From positions 1 to 17,091 of the forward strand of contig JAXDLK010000012.1 of assembly GCA_034666665.1 (NCBI GenBank): a stretch of 17,091 bases of DNA, written 5' to 3'. The stretch is from JAXDLK01 sp034666665. GTDB lineage: Bacteria > Desulfobacterota > Binatia > JACPRU01. Made by a program: the position numbers and the translations under genes. Positions within the stretch are counted from its first letter, which is position 1, and each line of letters starts with the position of its first letter. Positions 7,203-14,656 of this stretch are shown here, one piece after another. Under the pieces are notes generated by a model, which saw only the letters and a program-made list of their open reading frames with translations, had not been told where the DNA came from and did no database searches.

Positions 7203-7763
7203 TCAAACGGCGAGGACCTCCTCCTCCTTCTTCTTCAGCGCCTTCTCGATGCGGTCGAGGCATGCATGGGTGTCCGACTCGACCTTCTCCTTGTGGCGCC
7301 GCTCGTCGTCCTCGGTGAGGTCCTTCTCCTTGACCATCTCCTTCAGCAGCTCGAGCGCGTCGCGGCGATGAGCGCGGGCCGAGACGCGGAAGTCCTCGGC
7401 GATCTTCCTCACGTGACGAACCAGCTCTCGCCGGCGCTCCTCGGTGAGCTCGGGAATCGGGATGCGCAGGATCTTGCCATCGTTCAGCGGGTTCAGGCCG
7501 AGATCGGATTGCTGGATCGCCCGCTCGATCGCTTGCAGCCCGGCCTTGTCGTAGGGCTGTACCACCAGCAGTCGCGGCTCGGGCGCGGAGATCGTCGCCA
7601 TCTGGTGGATCGGCGTCCTCGCGCCGTAGTAGTCGGCGTGAATTCCTTCGAGGAGCGCCGTCGAGGCGCGGCTCGTACGGATGCGCGCGAGATCACGGCT
7701 GAACGCGCCCACCGTCTTCTCGAGCTCTCTCTTGAGGTCGTCGAGCACTTCTTGAGCGGTCAT
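7203..7763 (-). CDS. frr: Ribosome recycling factor
   Basis: RRF works with EF-G to split post-termination ribosomes. The 186-aa product matches the E. coli length (185) and is recognisable along its whole length: the RTSRASTALLEGI segment (about 29-41), APEPRLLVVQPYDK, the hinge region SDLGLNPLNDGKILRIPIPELTEERR, and a highly charged helical C-terminus. The start ATG has GGTGGAG just 2 nt upstream, a short but acceptable spacing. It sits between pyrH and uppS, 52 nt after pyrH, in the widely conserved rpsB-tsf-pyrH-frr order. Confidence 0.97.
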   Translation of the reverse strand: MTAQEVLDDLKRELEKTVGAFSRDLARIRTSRASTALLEGIHADYYGARTPIHQMATISAPEPRLLVVQPYDKAGLQAIERAIQQSDLGLNPLNDGKILRIPIPELTEERRRELVRHVRKIAEDFRVSARAHRRDALELLKEMVKEKDLTEDDERRHKEKVESDTHACLDRIEKALKKKEEEVLAV

Positions 7764-7815
7764 GACTCCACCGTCGCCGCAGGTTCGTTCGCGTTCGGGA
7801 AGGACTTCGGACGCG

Positions 7816-8574
7816 TCATCCCGGGTGGACGAGCGTGCCGATCTCCTCTCCGGTCACCGCGCGCTTGATGTTCCCGGGCTCGAGCAGGTTGAAGACGAGG
7901 ATCGGCAGGTTGTTGTCCATGCAGAGCGAGATCGCCGTCGAGTCCATCACCTTGAGGCCACGACTCAGGACCTCGAGGTACGTGAGCTTCCCGTACTTCT
8001 TTGCCTTGGCATTCTTCAAGGGGTCGTCGTCGTAGACGCCGTCCACCTTCGTCGCCTTGAAGATCACTTCGGCTCCGATCTCCATCGCGCGGAGACCTGC
8101 GGCGGTATCCGTCGAGAAGTACGGGTTCCCCGTGCCGCTGGCGAAGATCACGATCCGGCCCTTCTCCATGTGACGGGTGGCACGGCGCCGGATGTAGGGC
8201 TCGGCGACTTCGTGCATCTCGATCGCGGTCATCACGCGAGTACGCACCGAGAGCTTCTCGAGGGCATCCTGCAGGGCGAGGCTGTTGATCACCGTCGCCA
8301 GCATGCCCATGTAGTCGCCGGTCGCGCGATCGAGGCCGCGCGCGCTCGCGTCGATGCCACGCACGATGTTGCCTCCGCCGAGCACGATCGCGAGCTCACA
8401 GCCGAGGTCGTGAACGTCCTGGATCTCGCGGGCGAAGCTCGCGATGGTGTCGGGATCGAGGCCGAAGCCGCGGCGTCCGGCGAGGGCTTCGCCGGATAGC
8501 TTCAACAGGACTCGCTGATAGCGGAGCGAAGGAGCGGAAGGGGGTCGCGTCGCCGTCTGAGCGCTCTCCGGCAC
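7816..8574 (-). CDS. pyrH: Uridylate kinase (UMP kinase)
   Basis: PyrH phosphorylates UMP to UDP in the cytoplasm. The 252-aa product shows KLSGEAL (25-31), the glycine loop GGGN (66-69), the RATGDYMGMLATVINSLAL helix, the GTGNPYFSTDTAA segment, and KATKVDGVYDDDP. The start is GTG (8574-8572) with GAGGT 9 nt upstream. The resulting N-terminal extension of about 16 residues before the first beta strand is longer than in E. coli and Pro/Ser/Thr-rich. I found no better internal start. It begins 16 nt after the tsf stop. Confidence 0.96.
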   Translation of the reverse strand: MPESAQTATRPPSAPSLRYQRVLLKLSGEALAGRRGFGLDPDTIASFAREIQDVHDLGCELAIVLGGGNIVRGIDASARGLDRATGDYMGMLATVINSLALQDALEKLSVRTRVMTAIEMHEVAEPYIRRRATRHMEKGRIVIFASGTGNPYFSTDTAAGLRAMEIGAEVIFKATKVDGVYDDDPLKNAKAKKYGKLTYLEVLSRGLKVMDSTAISLCMDNNLPILVFNLLEPGNIKRAVTGEEIGTLVHPG

Positions 8575-8590
8575 GTTCCGGCGACCTCGC

Positions 8591-9199
8591 TCAGCTGCCT
8601 TCGCCGAGTTGGAAACGTGCGAAGCGGCGGACGATGATGTTCTCGCCGAGCTTGGCGATCGCTTCGGCGACGATGTCGCGGACCGTCTTCTCGGGCTCGC
8701 GGATGAACGGCTGGTCGAGGAGACAGACCTCGCTCATGAACTTGTCGACCTTGCCGTCGACGATCTTCTCGATGACCTTCTCCGGTTTGCCGCTCGCCTG
8801 CGCCTGGACGCGGAAGATCGCGCGCTCGCTGTCGACGACGTCCACCGGTACCTGGCTGCGGTCGACGAAACGCGCGGGCGCAGGGGACGCGGCCGCCACC
8901 TGCATGGCCACGTCCTTCACCAGGTTCTGGAAGTCGGGGGTCTTGGCGACGAAGTCGGTCTCGCAATTCACCTCGACCAGCACCCCGATCCGACCGCCCG
9001 CGTGCAGGTAGGCGCCGATCTGCCCCTCCGACGCCGTGCGGCCCGCCTTCTTCGCGGCGGCCGCCAGACCCTTCTCCCGTAGCCACCGCGTGGCCCGGTC
9101 GAGATCGCCTTCCGACTCGGCGAGGGCCTTTTTGCAGTCCATGAAGCCAGCCCCGGTCTTTTCCCGGAGCTCCTTCACCTGCGTCGCGGCGATCTCCAT
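8591..9199 (-). CDS. tsf: Elongation factor Ts (short form)
   Basis: EF-Ts is the guanine nucleotide exchange factor for EF-Tu. The 202-aa product has the UBA-like N-terminal domain (about 5-45, VKELREKTGAGFMDCKKAL) and the EF-Tu-contacting TDFVAK motif (81-86). It is clearly shorter than the 283-aa E. coli protein, lacking much of the second core subdomain, but similar short forms occur in several phyla. The motif EKIVDGKVDKFMSEVCLLDQPF is intact. Its ATG overlaps the rpsB stop by 1 nt (TGATG), so synthesis is probably coupled to rpsB. Confidence 0.96.
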   Translation of the reverse strand: MEIAATQVKELREKTGAGFMDCKKALAESEGDLDRATRWLREKGLAAAAKKAGRTASEGQIGAYLHAGGRIGVLVEVNCETDFVAKTPDFQNLVKDVAMQVAAASPAPARFVDRSQVPVDVVDSERAIFRVQAQASGKPEKVIEKIVDGKVDKFMSEVCLLDQPFIREPEKTVRDIVAEAIAKLGENIIVRRFARFQLGEGS

Positions 9200-9969
9200 C
9201 AGGCGGGGCTTCCTTCGGCCGCGGCCTCCTCGGCCTCGCTCTCGCCGGTCTCCGGCTCGTCCCGGCCACGGGAGCGCTCCTCGGCCAGCAGCTTGCCCTC
9301 GAGGATCGCGTCCGCGACCGCCGCGGCGAACAGGCGGATCGCGCGGATCGCGTCGTCGTTGCCGGGGATCTTCCAGTCGATCAGGTCGGGGTCGCAGTTC
9401 GTATCCACCACCGCGACCACGGGAATGCCGAGCTTGTTCGCTTCCTTGACCGCGATCTCTTCCTTCTTCGGATCGATCACGAAGAGAGCATCGGGCAGGC
9501 GCTTCATGTTCTTGATCCCGCCGAGCGAGATCATCAGCTTGTCGCGCTCGCGGCGCACGCCGAGCATCTCCTTCTTGGTGAGCGCGTCTCCCATCGCCGG
9601 GTCGTCGAGGATTTCCTCGAGCTTCTTCAGGCGCTCGATCGACGCCTTGATCGTCTGGAAGTTCGTCAGCATGCCGCCGAGCCAGCGCGTGTTCACGTAG
9701 TAGTGTCCCGCGCGGTCGGCTTCCTCGCGGATCGCGTCTTGGGCCTGCTTCTTGGTGCCGACGAACAGCACCATGCCGCCGTCGGCCGCGAGGTCCCGAA
9801 GGTACGCGTACGCCTCTCGAAAGAGGCGAACGGTCTGCTGCAGGTCGATGATGTAGATCCCGTTTCGGGCTCCGAAGATGAATTGCTTCATCTTCGGGTT
9901 CCAGCGCGCGGTCTGGTGACCGAAATGGACGCCGGCTTCGAGGAGCTGCTTCATGCTCACTTCCGCCAT
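9199..9969 (-). CDS. rpsB: 30S ribosomal protein S2
   Basis: S2 is a late-assembling small-subunit protein needed for S1 binding. The open frame runs to 10041, but the start is placed at ATG 9969-9967 because an ideal AAGGAG lies 5 nt upstream and the product then begins MAEVSMKQLLEAGVHFGHQT, the family N-terminus. The 256-aa protein includes the W-N-P-K-M segment and IYIIDLQQTV. A C-terminal tail of about 27 residues is acidic and low in complexity (Glu/Ala/Ser). It follows rho by 79 nt and overlaps tsf by 1 nt. Confidence 0.97.
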   Translation of the reverse strand: MAEVSMKQLLEAGVHFGHQTARWNPKMKQFIFGARNGIYIIDLQQTVRLFREAYAYLRDLAADGGMVLFVGTKKQAQDAIREEADRAGHYYVNTRWLGGMLTNFQTIKASIERLKKLEEILDDPAMGDALTKKEMLGVRRERDKLMISLGGIKNMKRLPDALFVIDPKKEEIAVKEANKLGIPVVAVVDTNCDPDLIDWKIPGNDDAIRAIRLFAAAVADAILEGKLLAEERSRGRDEPETGESEAEEAAAEGSPA

Positions 9970-9974
9970 CAAGT

Positions 9975-9980
9975 CTCCTT
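9975..9980 (-). promoter_or_regulatory. Ribosome binding site that fixes the rpsB start
   Basis: AAGGAG on the minus strand, 5 nt before the ATG at 9969. It selects this start over the in-frame codon at 10041. Confidence 0.85.
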
Positions 9981-10048
9981 CACGGTCGGGGAATGCATCA
10001 CGGGAACCTCGTGGGTTACCAGAAAGGCCATTTTCGCGCAACGCGGCG

Positions 10049-11404
10049 TCATTGGCTCATCGCGGTCAGGAAGTCCTGGTTTCCCTTGGAGCCGTGCATC
10101 TTGTCGAGCAGGAATTCCATGGCCTCGACGGCGTTCAGCTGCGAGAGCAGCTTGCGGAGCACCCAAACCCGATTCAGCACGTCCTTGGACAGCAGCAGCT
10201 CCTCCTTGCGGGTGCCAGAGCGGTTGATGTCCATCGCCGGGAACACGCGCTTGTCCATCAGGCGCCGGTCGAGGTGGATCTCCATGTTTCCCGTGCCCTT
10301 GAACTCTTCGAAGATCACCTCGTCCATGCGGCTGCCGGTGTCGATCAGAGCGGTGCCGATGATCGTCAGCGAGCCGCCGTCCTCGATGTTGCGCGCGGCG
10401 CCGAAGAACTTCTTGGGCTTGTGGAGCGCGTTCGAATCGACACCGCCGGAGAGGATCTTGCCGCTCGGCGGCACCACCGAGTTGTAGGCGCGGGCGAGGC
10501 GGGTGATCGAATCGAGCAGGATGATCACGTCCTTGCCGTGCTCGACGAGCCGCTTGGCCTTCTCGATCACCATCTCGGCGACCTGTACGTGCCGCGTCGC
10601 CGGCTCATCGAACGTCGAGCTGATCACCTCCCCCTGGACCGACCGCTGCATGTCGGTCACCTCCTCGGGGCGCTCGTCGATCAAGAGGACGATCAGGACC
10701 GCGTCTTTGTGATTCGCGCTGATGCCGTTCGCGATCGCCTGCAGCATCATCGTCTTGCCGGTCCGCGGTGCGGCGACGATCAGTCCCCGCTGCCCTTTGC
10801 CGATCGGGGTGAAGAGATCGATGGTCCGCGTCGTGAACTCGTCGCCGCGGTGCTCGAGGTTCAGCGGCTGATCCGGATAGAGCGGCGTCAGGTTGTCGAA
10901 CAGGATCTTGTCGCGCGCCCGCTCGGGCTCCTCGTAGTTGATCGCCTCGACCTTGAGCAGCGCGAAGTACCGCTCGCCCTCCTTCGGGGGGCGGATCTGA
11001 CCGGAGACGATGTCGCCGGTCCGCAGGTTGAAGCGCCGGATCTGGCTCGGGGAGACGTAGATGTCGTCGGGACCGGGCAGGTAATTGTAATCGGGCGCGC
11101 GGAGGAACCCGAAGCCGTCGGGGAGGATCTCCAGCACGCCCTCGCCGTAGATGAAGCCCTTCTGCTCTGCCTGCGCCTGCAAGATCGCGAAGATCAGATC
11201 CTGCTTGCGAAAGCTCGAGATGTTGTCGATGTCGAAGTCGCGAGCGATCGAGGCGAGCTCGTTGATCTTCTTTTCCTTCAGGAGCTTCAGGTTCAGGCCG
11301 GCGCCGGTCGCCTGGTACTCTTCTCCTGGCTCGGTGTCGTTCCCCTCGGCCGCGTCGCCGGTTTCGTTCGCGGGGTTCGCGTTACGGGACCGCTGTCGTG
11401 ACAT
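10049..11404 (-). CDS. rho: Transcription termination factor Rho
   Basis: Rho is a hexameric RNA-dependent ATPase/translocase that ends transcription of untranslated RNA. With the ATG at 11404-11402 (AGGAG 5 nt upstream) the product is 451 aa. After a polar N-terminal extension of about 35 residues come the Rho_N helical domain, the RNA-binding cold-shock-like domain with YGEGVLEILPDGFGFLR, the Walker A region AAPRTGKT, the Walker B region VIILLDSITRLARAYN, and the R-loop region GTGNMEIHLDRRL. A longer frame beginning with TTG at 11452 is rejected for lack of a binding site. Placement between rluD and rpsB, with its own promoter and a C-rich leader, suggests independent regulation; see the leader entry. 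Confidence 0.97.
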   Translation of the reverse strand: MSRQRSRNANPANETGDAAEGNDTEPGEEYQATGAGLNLKLLKEKKINELASIARDFDIDNISSFRKQDLIFAILQAQAEQKGFIYGEGVLEILPDGFGFLRAPDYNYLPGPDDIYVSPSQIRRFNLRTGDIVSGQIRPPKEGERYFALLKVEAINYEEPERARDKILFDNLTPLYPDQPLNLEHRGDEFTTRTIDLFTPIGKGQRGLIVAAPRTGKTMMLQAIANGISANHKDAVLIVLLIDERPEEVTDMQRSVQGEVISSTFDEPATRHVQVAEMVIEKAKRLVEHGKDVIILLDSITRLARAYNSVVPPSGKILSGGVDSNALHKPKKFFGAARNIEDGGSLTIIGTALIDTGSRMDEVIFEEFKGTGNMEIHLDRRLMDKRVFPAMDINRSGTRKEELLLSKDVLNRVWVLRKLLSQLNAVEAMEFLLDKMHGSKGNQDFLTAMSQ

Positions 11405-11602
11405 GATCGCTCCTGAGTGATGCCGGGCCTGCGGAGCCCGTGCTCGGTTCAACGATTTCGGACCGACTGCTGAGTCTTGGGATGGATTGGCGGGGTTCCC
11501 CGACGCCCGGGAACCGGGAGCCGGAAGCTCTGTCTGGACGGAACGTGCGGGCGGGATCGATCCGGAAATCGCGATCGACTCGCCGGTACGAGGTGTGGCG
11601 TC
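11405..11602 (-). promoter_or_regulatory. C-rich 5' leader of rho, possible Rho-loading region
   Basis: About 190 nt separate the predicted start point from the rho ATG. I see no convincing ORF here. The stretch 11562-11509 contains 24 C and 13 G in 54 nt on the RNA strand, with many YC dinucleotides, as expected of a Rho utilisation site. A hairpin follows (GGTTCCC/GGGAACC, stems 11509-11515 and 11494-11500). A second small stem (CGGGC/GCCCG) lies just before the AGGAG site at 11410-11414. Rho autoregulation through its leader is known in E. coli; that it happens here is inference. Confidence 0.45.
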
Positions 11603-11631
11603 AAGCTAGTGTAAGGGTTTCGGGGAGTCAA
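11603..11631 (-). promoter_or_regulatory. Probable sigma-70-type promoter for rho
   Basis: TTGACT (11631-11626, 5 of 6 matches to the -35 consensus), a 17-nt spacer, and TAGCTT (11608-11603, 3 of 6 matches to the -10). The -35 box overlaps the rluD stop codon. Start would be expected near 11596. Confidence 0.55.
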
Positions 11632-12596
11632 CAACGACGGCCGCTCGTGGCCTCCCCCGCGATCTCGTTTTCCCGCAAGCGTTCGAGCAGCGCGGTCATG
11701 TCCGGCGCGAGCGGCGCCGCGATCGACAGCGATCGACCGGTCATCGGGTGCGGGAACGTGATCTCGCTCGCATGCAGCGCGTGACGGGTGAACTCCTTGG
11801 CCGGACCGCGCGCGGGAAGCGCTCGTCCGCCTCGACCGCCGTAGAGCGCGTCGCCGAGCACCGGGTGGCCCATCGCAGCGAGGTGTACGCGGATCTGATG
11901 CGTCCGTCCGGTCTCGGGCTCGACCCGGAGATGCGCGATTCCGAGGAAGCTCTCCGTCACCGTGTACCGGGTGATCGCCTCACGACCCGTGTGTGCGCGG
12001 ATGGACATTCGCTTTCGCTCGCGCGGATGGCGGCCGATGTTCCAGCGAAGCGTGGCCTCCGCCCGCCGAGGGGTCCCGAGGACGATCGCCTGATAAACCT
12101 TCTTGACCGTCCGGCTCTTGAACGCCTCGGAGAGGGCGCGGTGCGCCGTCGCGGTCCGCGCTACGATCAGGACTCCCGAGGTCTCGCGATCGAGCCGATG
12201 GACGATCCCCGGCCGCTCCGAGAGCGCGTTCGTCGCCGGTGCACCGACGAGCCCGCGGTGAAGCAGCGCGTTCACCACGGTTCCGCGCCACGCGCCCGGG
12301 GCCGGGTGCACGACCATGCCGGCCGGTTTGTCGATCGCCGCCACGTGCTCGTCCTCGTAGAGAATGCGCAGTGGGAGGTCCTCGGGCTCCGGAAGATCCG
12401 GACGTGCCGGCAAGGGATCGACCTCGATCGACTCGCCGCCGCGGACGAGATGTCCTGCCTTCTCGACGCGATCGTCGACGCGAGCGCGTCCCGCGTCGAT
12501 CAGCAGCTTCGCCTGCGAGCGAGTCGGCACGAGCGCCGCGTCCACGAGGAAGACGTCGAGCCGCTTCGGCTCGCTCAGCGGCGGGACGCGAACCAC
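11628..12596 (-). CDS. rluD: RluA/RluD-family 23S rRNA pseudouridine synthase
   Basis: This family isomerises uridines in 23S rRNA (RluD: helix 69). The 322-aa product has an N-terminal S4 RNA-binding domain (about 11-60, RLDVFLVDAALVPTRSQAKL) and the catalytic core with motif HRLDRETSG (133-141), Asp136 being the catalytic residue. GRTHQIRVHLAAMGHPVLGD and KPAGMVVHP are further family motifs. RluD is the best guess because of the S4 domain and length; RluC or another paralogue is possible. The start is GTG (12596-12594), 13 nt after the ribF stop, with no clear Shine-Dalgarno, which suggests coupling to ribF. Confidence 0.88.
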   Translation of the reverse strand: MVRVPPLSEPKRLDVFLVDAALVPTRSQAKLLIDAGRARVDDRVEKAGHLVRGGESIEVDPLPARPDLPEPEDLPLRILYEDEHVAAIDKPAGMVVHPAPGAWRGTVVNALLHRGLVGAPATNALSERPGIVHRLDRETSGVLIVARTATAHRALSEAFKSRTVKKVYQAIVLGTPRRAEATLRWNIGRHPRERKRMSIRAHTGREAITRYTVTESFLGIAHLRVEPETGRTHQIRVHLAAMGHPVLGDALYGGRGGRALPARGPAKEFTRHALHASEITFPHPMTGRSLSIAAPLAPDMTALLERLRENEIAGEATSGRRC

Positions 12597-12609
12597 GGGA
12601 CCGTGACTC

Positions 12610-13533
12610 TCAACCGAGGATCTCGCGTGCCTGACGTGCGTCTGCCGCGATCTGCTCGACCAGCGCCTCCGGCGACGCGAAGCGCACCTCGCCTCGGATG
12701 CGGGCGACGAGCGCGACCCGCAGTCGCTCGCCGTACAGATCCCCGTCGAAGTCGAAGAGATGCGCCTCTACGGTGCGCGGCGCGCCCTCCCCGAACGTGG
12801 GATTGCGGCCGATGTTCGCGACGCCGCCGAATCGCTCGCCTTCGTGCTCGACCAGTACGGCATAGACGCCGTCGGGAACGATCGGCGGTACGCGCGGACG
12901 GACGTTCGCCGTCGGAAATCCGAGCGCTCTCCCGCGGCGCTTGCCTACGGTGACGCGACCGACGATCGAGTAGGACCGCCCGAGGAGCCGCGTGGCTCCG
13001 GCGACGTCCCCTGCCGCGAGGCGCGTTCGCACCTCCGTGCTCGACACCTCGATGCCGTCGACCCGGACCGGGCCCACGATCTCGACCGTGAAGCCGTAGC
13101 GTTCGCCGGCGCGCCGCAGGAGCTCGGCGTTTCCTGCGCGGTCGCGTCCGAAGCTCACGTTGTGGCCGATCACGACGTGAACCGCACCGAGCGCCTCGAC
13201 GAGGTAGCGCTCGACGAACTCCTCGGGCGCGAGGCGAGAGAAGGCGCGGGTGAAGTGCTGCGCGACGATCGTGCCGATGCCGAGCCCGCCGAGCGCTTCG
13301 AGACGCTCCCGGAGTGACGTGATCGGTGCCGGTGCGCGCGCCGGCGCAAGCACCCGAGCCGGGTGCGGAAAGAAGGTAATCGCAACGGGCTCGCCGCCGC
13401 GGTCGGCTGCGGCGTCGACGACGCGGGCGACGATCGCCTGATGGCCGGCGTGCACCCCGTCGAAATTTCCGAGCGTCACCACGGGAGAGACGACGCGAGG
13501 TCGCGTCCGTTGGAGATGACGGATGATGCGCAT
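12610..13533 (-). CDS. ribF: Bifunctional riboflavin kinase / FAD synthetase
   Basis: RibF phosphorylates riboflavin to FMN and adenylylates FMN to FAD. The 307-aa product has the nucleotidyltransferase motif TLGNFDGVHAGHQ (20-32), ITFFPHP, GHNVSFGRDRAGN and SSTEVRTRLAAGD in the FAD synthetase half. The C-terminal riboflavin kinase half has GRVTVGKRRGRALGFPTANV, VPDGVYAVLV and NIGRNPTFG. All key motifs are intact. The ATG (13533-13531) has no nearby Shine-Dalgarno; GGAGG lies about 20 nt upstream. It follows a 239-nt gap, so it may start its own transcript with rluD. Confidence 0.95.
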   Translation of the reverse strand: MRIIRHLQRTRPRVVSPVVTLGNFDGVHAGHQAIVARVVDAAADRGGEPVAITFFPHPARVLAPARAPAPITSLRERLEALGGLGIGTIVAQHFTRAFSRLAPEEFVERYLVEALGAVHVVIGHNVSFGRDRAGNAELLRRAGERYGFTVEIVGPVRVDGIEVSSTEVRTRLAAGDVAGATRLLGRSYSIVGRVTVGKRRGRALGFPTANVRPRVPPIVPDGVYAVLVEHEGERFGGVANIGRNPTFGEGAPRTVEAHLFDFDGDLYGERLRVALVARIRGEVRFASPEALVEQIAADARQAREILG

Positions 13534-13648
13534 CGGAGGGAGAGTCGGCGGACGCCTCCGGGCGGCGCGCGCTTGGCGCTCTCCTACACCATTCGCGCAG
13601 TCATGTGCAGGAGTCTTTCAGACTCGGGGGGCCCGTGCGGTGGTCCAT

Positions 13649-13666
13649 TCCTACGCGTCCTACGCG
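13649..13666. repeat. Tandem 9-bp direct repeat
   Basis: Two exact adjacent copies of TCCTACGCG. A GGGGGGCCC-type run occurs on both sides (13626-13634 and 13666-13675). Function unknown. Confidence 0.6.
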
Positions 13667-13730
13667 GGGGGCCCCGTCCAGTGCTCGCTCAAAACGAGCT
13701 CCGCGCTTCCGATACTCCCTGAACCCCTGC

Positions 13731-13757
13731 GCCGGCGCGGCGCATGTCCGCGCCGGC
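13731..13757 (-). other. Strong GC hairpin downstream of cpoB
   Basis: A perfect 10-bp stem (GCCGGCGCGG with CCGCGCCGGC) with a 7-nt loop starts 15 nt after the cpoB stop codon. There is no U-tract on either strand. It could be a 3'-end stabiliser of the tol-pal transcript or part of a Rho-dependent end; it is not a standard intrinsic terminator. Confidence 0.6.
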
Positions 13758-13772
13758 TTCGGCCCGGCAGCG

Positions 13773-14582
13773 CTACGACGCGAGCTCGGCGAGCTTCTGC
13801 TTGCCTCGTTCCGCCTCGGGCGAGCCCGCGTGCTCGCTCACGAGCTTCTGAAGCACGAGACGCGCATCCACCTTGTCGCCGAGCTCGGCGAACGCCAGCG
13901 CCTGGCGCAGCAAGGCTGCCGGGACGCGATCGCCCTTGGGATAGCGGAGCAGCACCTCGTTGAATTCCAGGATCGCCCGGTTGAAGTCCCGCAGCCGGTA
14001 GTACGCCTCGCCGATCAGGTATTGCGCGTCATCGGAGAGGTCCGATTTCGGAGAGCGCCGCAAATATTCGCGAAGCTTCTGGATGGCCGACTGCGGTTCT
14101 CCCCGCTGCAGGAGATCGACTCCTTCCCGGTACTCCGGCGGCGCATCGGCCGGCACGGTGACGAGGTCGTTCCCGGGCGGAGGCGCTGGTGTCGGCGCGA
14201 CCACGCCGGGCGGAGGCGCAATGCTCCCCGGCGTGTTGCCGTACGTCGGACTCTCGACGCCGGGGGCGACCGGGCTCCGCATCGTCTGCTCGAGCACGGA
14301 CAGTCGCGCTTCGAGCTGCGAGATCCGCGTCTGCAAGCGTTCCGCTTCCGGCGACGCCTGCCCGGCTTGAAACTTCAGCTGCTCCATCTCGCCGCGGAGC
14401 GTCTGCACCTGGTCGCGTAGCGACGTCACGGCCGCCTGGTTGTCGGCGGTCGCCTGGCGCATCCCGCTCACTTCCTGACGCAGCACCTGATAATCGTCCT
14501 GCGTCGCGCAGCCACCGACGAGGACGAGCACGAGCGCCGCCGCGCCGGCCGGCGAAGCGAGATGTCGGAGCGGCCGGGACAT
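13773..14582 (-). CDS. cpoB: Tol-Pal accessory TPR protein CpoB (YbgF), predicted lipoprotein
   Basis: CpoB coordinates Tol-Pal with peptidoglycan synthesis during division. The 269-aa product begins with a signal peptide ending in a lipobox, LVGGC, with Cys25 as the lipidation site. A coiled coil follows (about 30-105, heptads of Leu/Val with Gln/Glu/Arg), then a Pro/Gly/Ala-rich linker (about 108-140), then C-terminal tetratricopeptide repeats (about 145-265, including EYREGVDLLQRGEPQSAIQKL and AQYLIGEAYYRLRDFNRAI). E. coli CpoB is a soluble periplasmic protein, so the lipobox is a difference. It is last in tolA-tolB-pal-cpoB, 74 nt after pal. Confidence 0.93.
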   Translation of the reverse strand: MSRPLRHLASPAGAAALVLVLVGGCATQDDYQVLRQEVSGMRQATADNQAAVTSLRDQVQTLRGEMEQLKFQAGQASPEAERLQTRISQLEARLSVLEQTMRSPVAPGVESPTYGNTPGSIAPPPGVVAPTPAPPPGNDLVTVPADAPPEYREGVDLLQRGEPQSAIQKLREYLRRSPKSDLSDDAQYLIGEAYYRLRDFNRAILEFNEVLLRYPKGDRVPAALLRQALAFAELGDKVDARLVLQKLVSEHAGSPEAERGKQKLAELAS

Positions 14583-14656
14583 TGCTACCGGGGATCGCTG
14601 CGGGGGATTCGCTCCGGGATCATTGCCCGCGATCGGCGAATCGCTGCGACGACCGC

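Larger units (their letters stand above)
13534..13772. other. Intergenic region between cpoB and ribF
   Basis: No gene or tRNA seen. The region holds a GC-rich hairpin next to cpoB (separate entry), a 6-bp inverted repeat GAGTCT-TTC-AGACTC (13611-13625), two tandem copies of TCCTACGCG (13649-13666, plus-strand reading), and G/C runs. No convincing promoter was found, although one for ribF would be expected here. Confidence 0.6.

Noticed and set aside
7159..7263. N-terminal extension of uppS overlapping frr
   Set aside because: It would overlap frr by 60 nt and add a low-complexity tail; family length fits the start at 7158.
9970..10041. N-terminal extension of rpsB
   Set aside because: AAGGAG before 9969 and the family N-terminus show the start is internal to the open frame.
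9953..11401. 482-codon plus-strand open frame opposite rho
   Set aside because: Rho is unmistakable on the minus strand with a good ribosome binding site; this frame is its shadow.
11449..11634. 61-codon minus-strand ORF in the rho leader
   Set aside because: It needs a TTG start overlapping the rluD stop, has no binding site, and its Pro/Arg/Ser-rich product resembles nothing I know.
13611..13680. Possible tRNA or small structured RNA in the cpoB-ribF gap
   Set aside because: No T-loop consensus (GGTTCRA) or cloverleaf could be assembled on either strand.
13731..13757. Hairpin after cpoB as an intrinsic terminator
   Set aside because: The stem is strong, but the following sequence on the minus strand is GCAGGGGTTC, without a U-tract.
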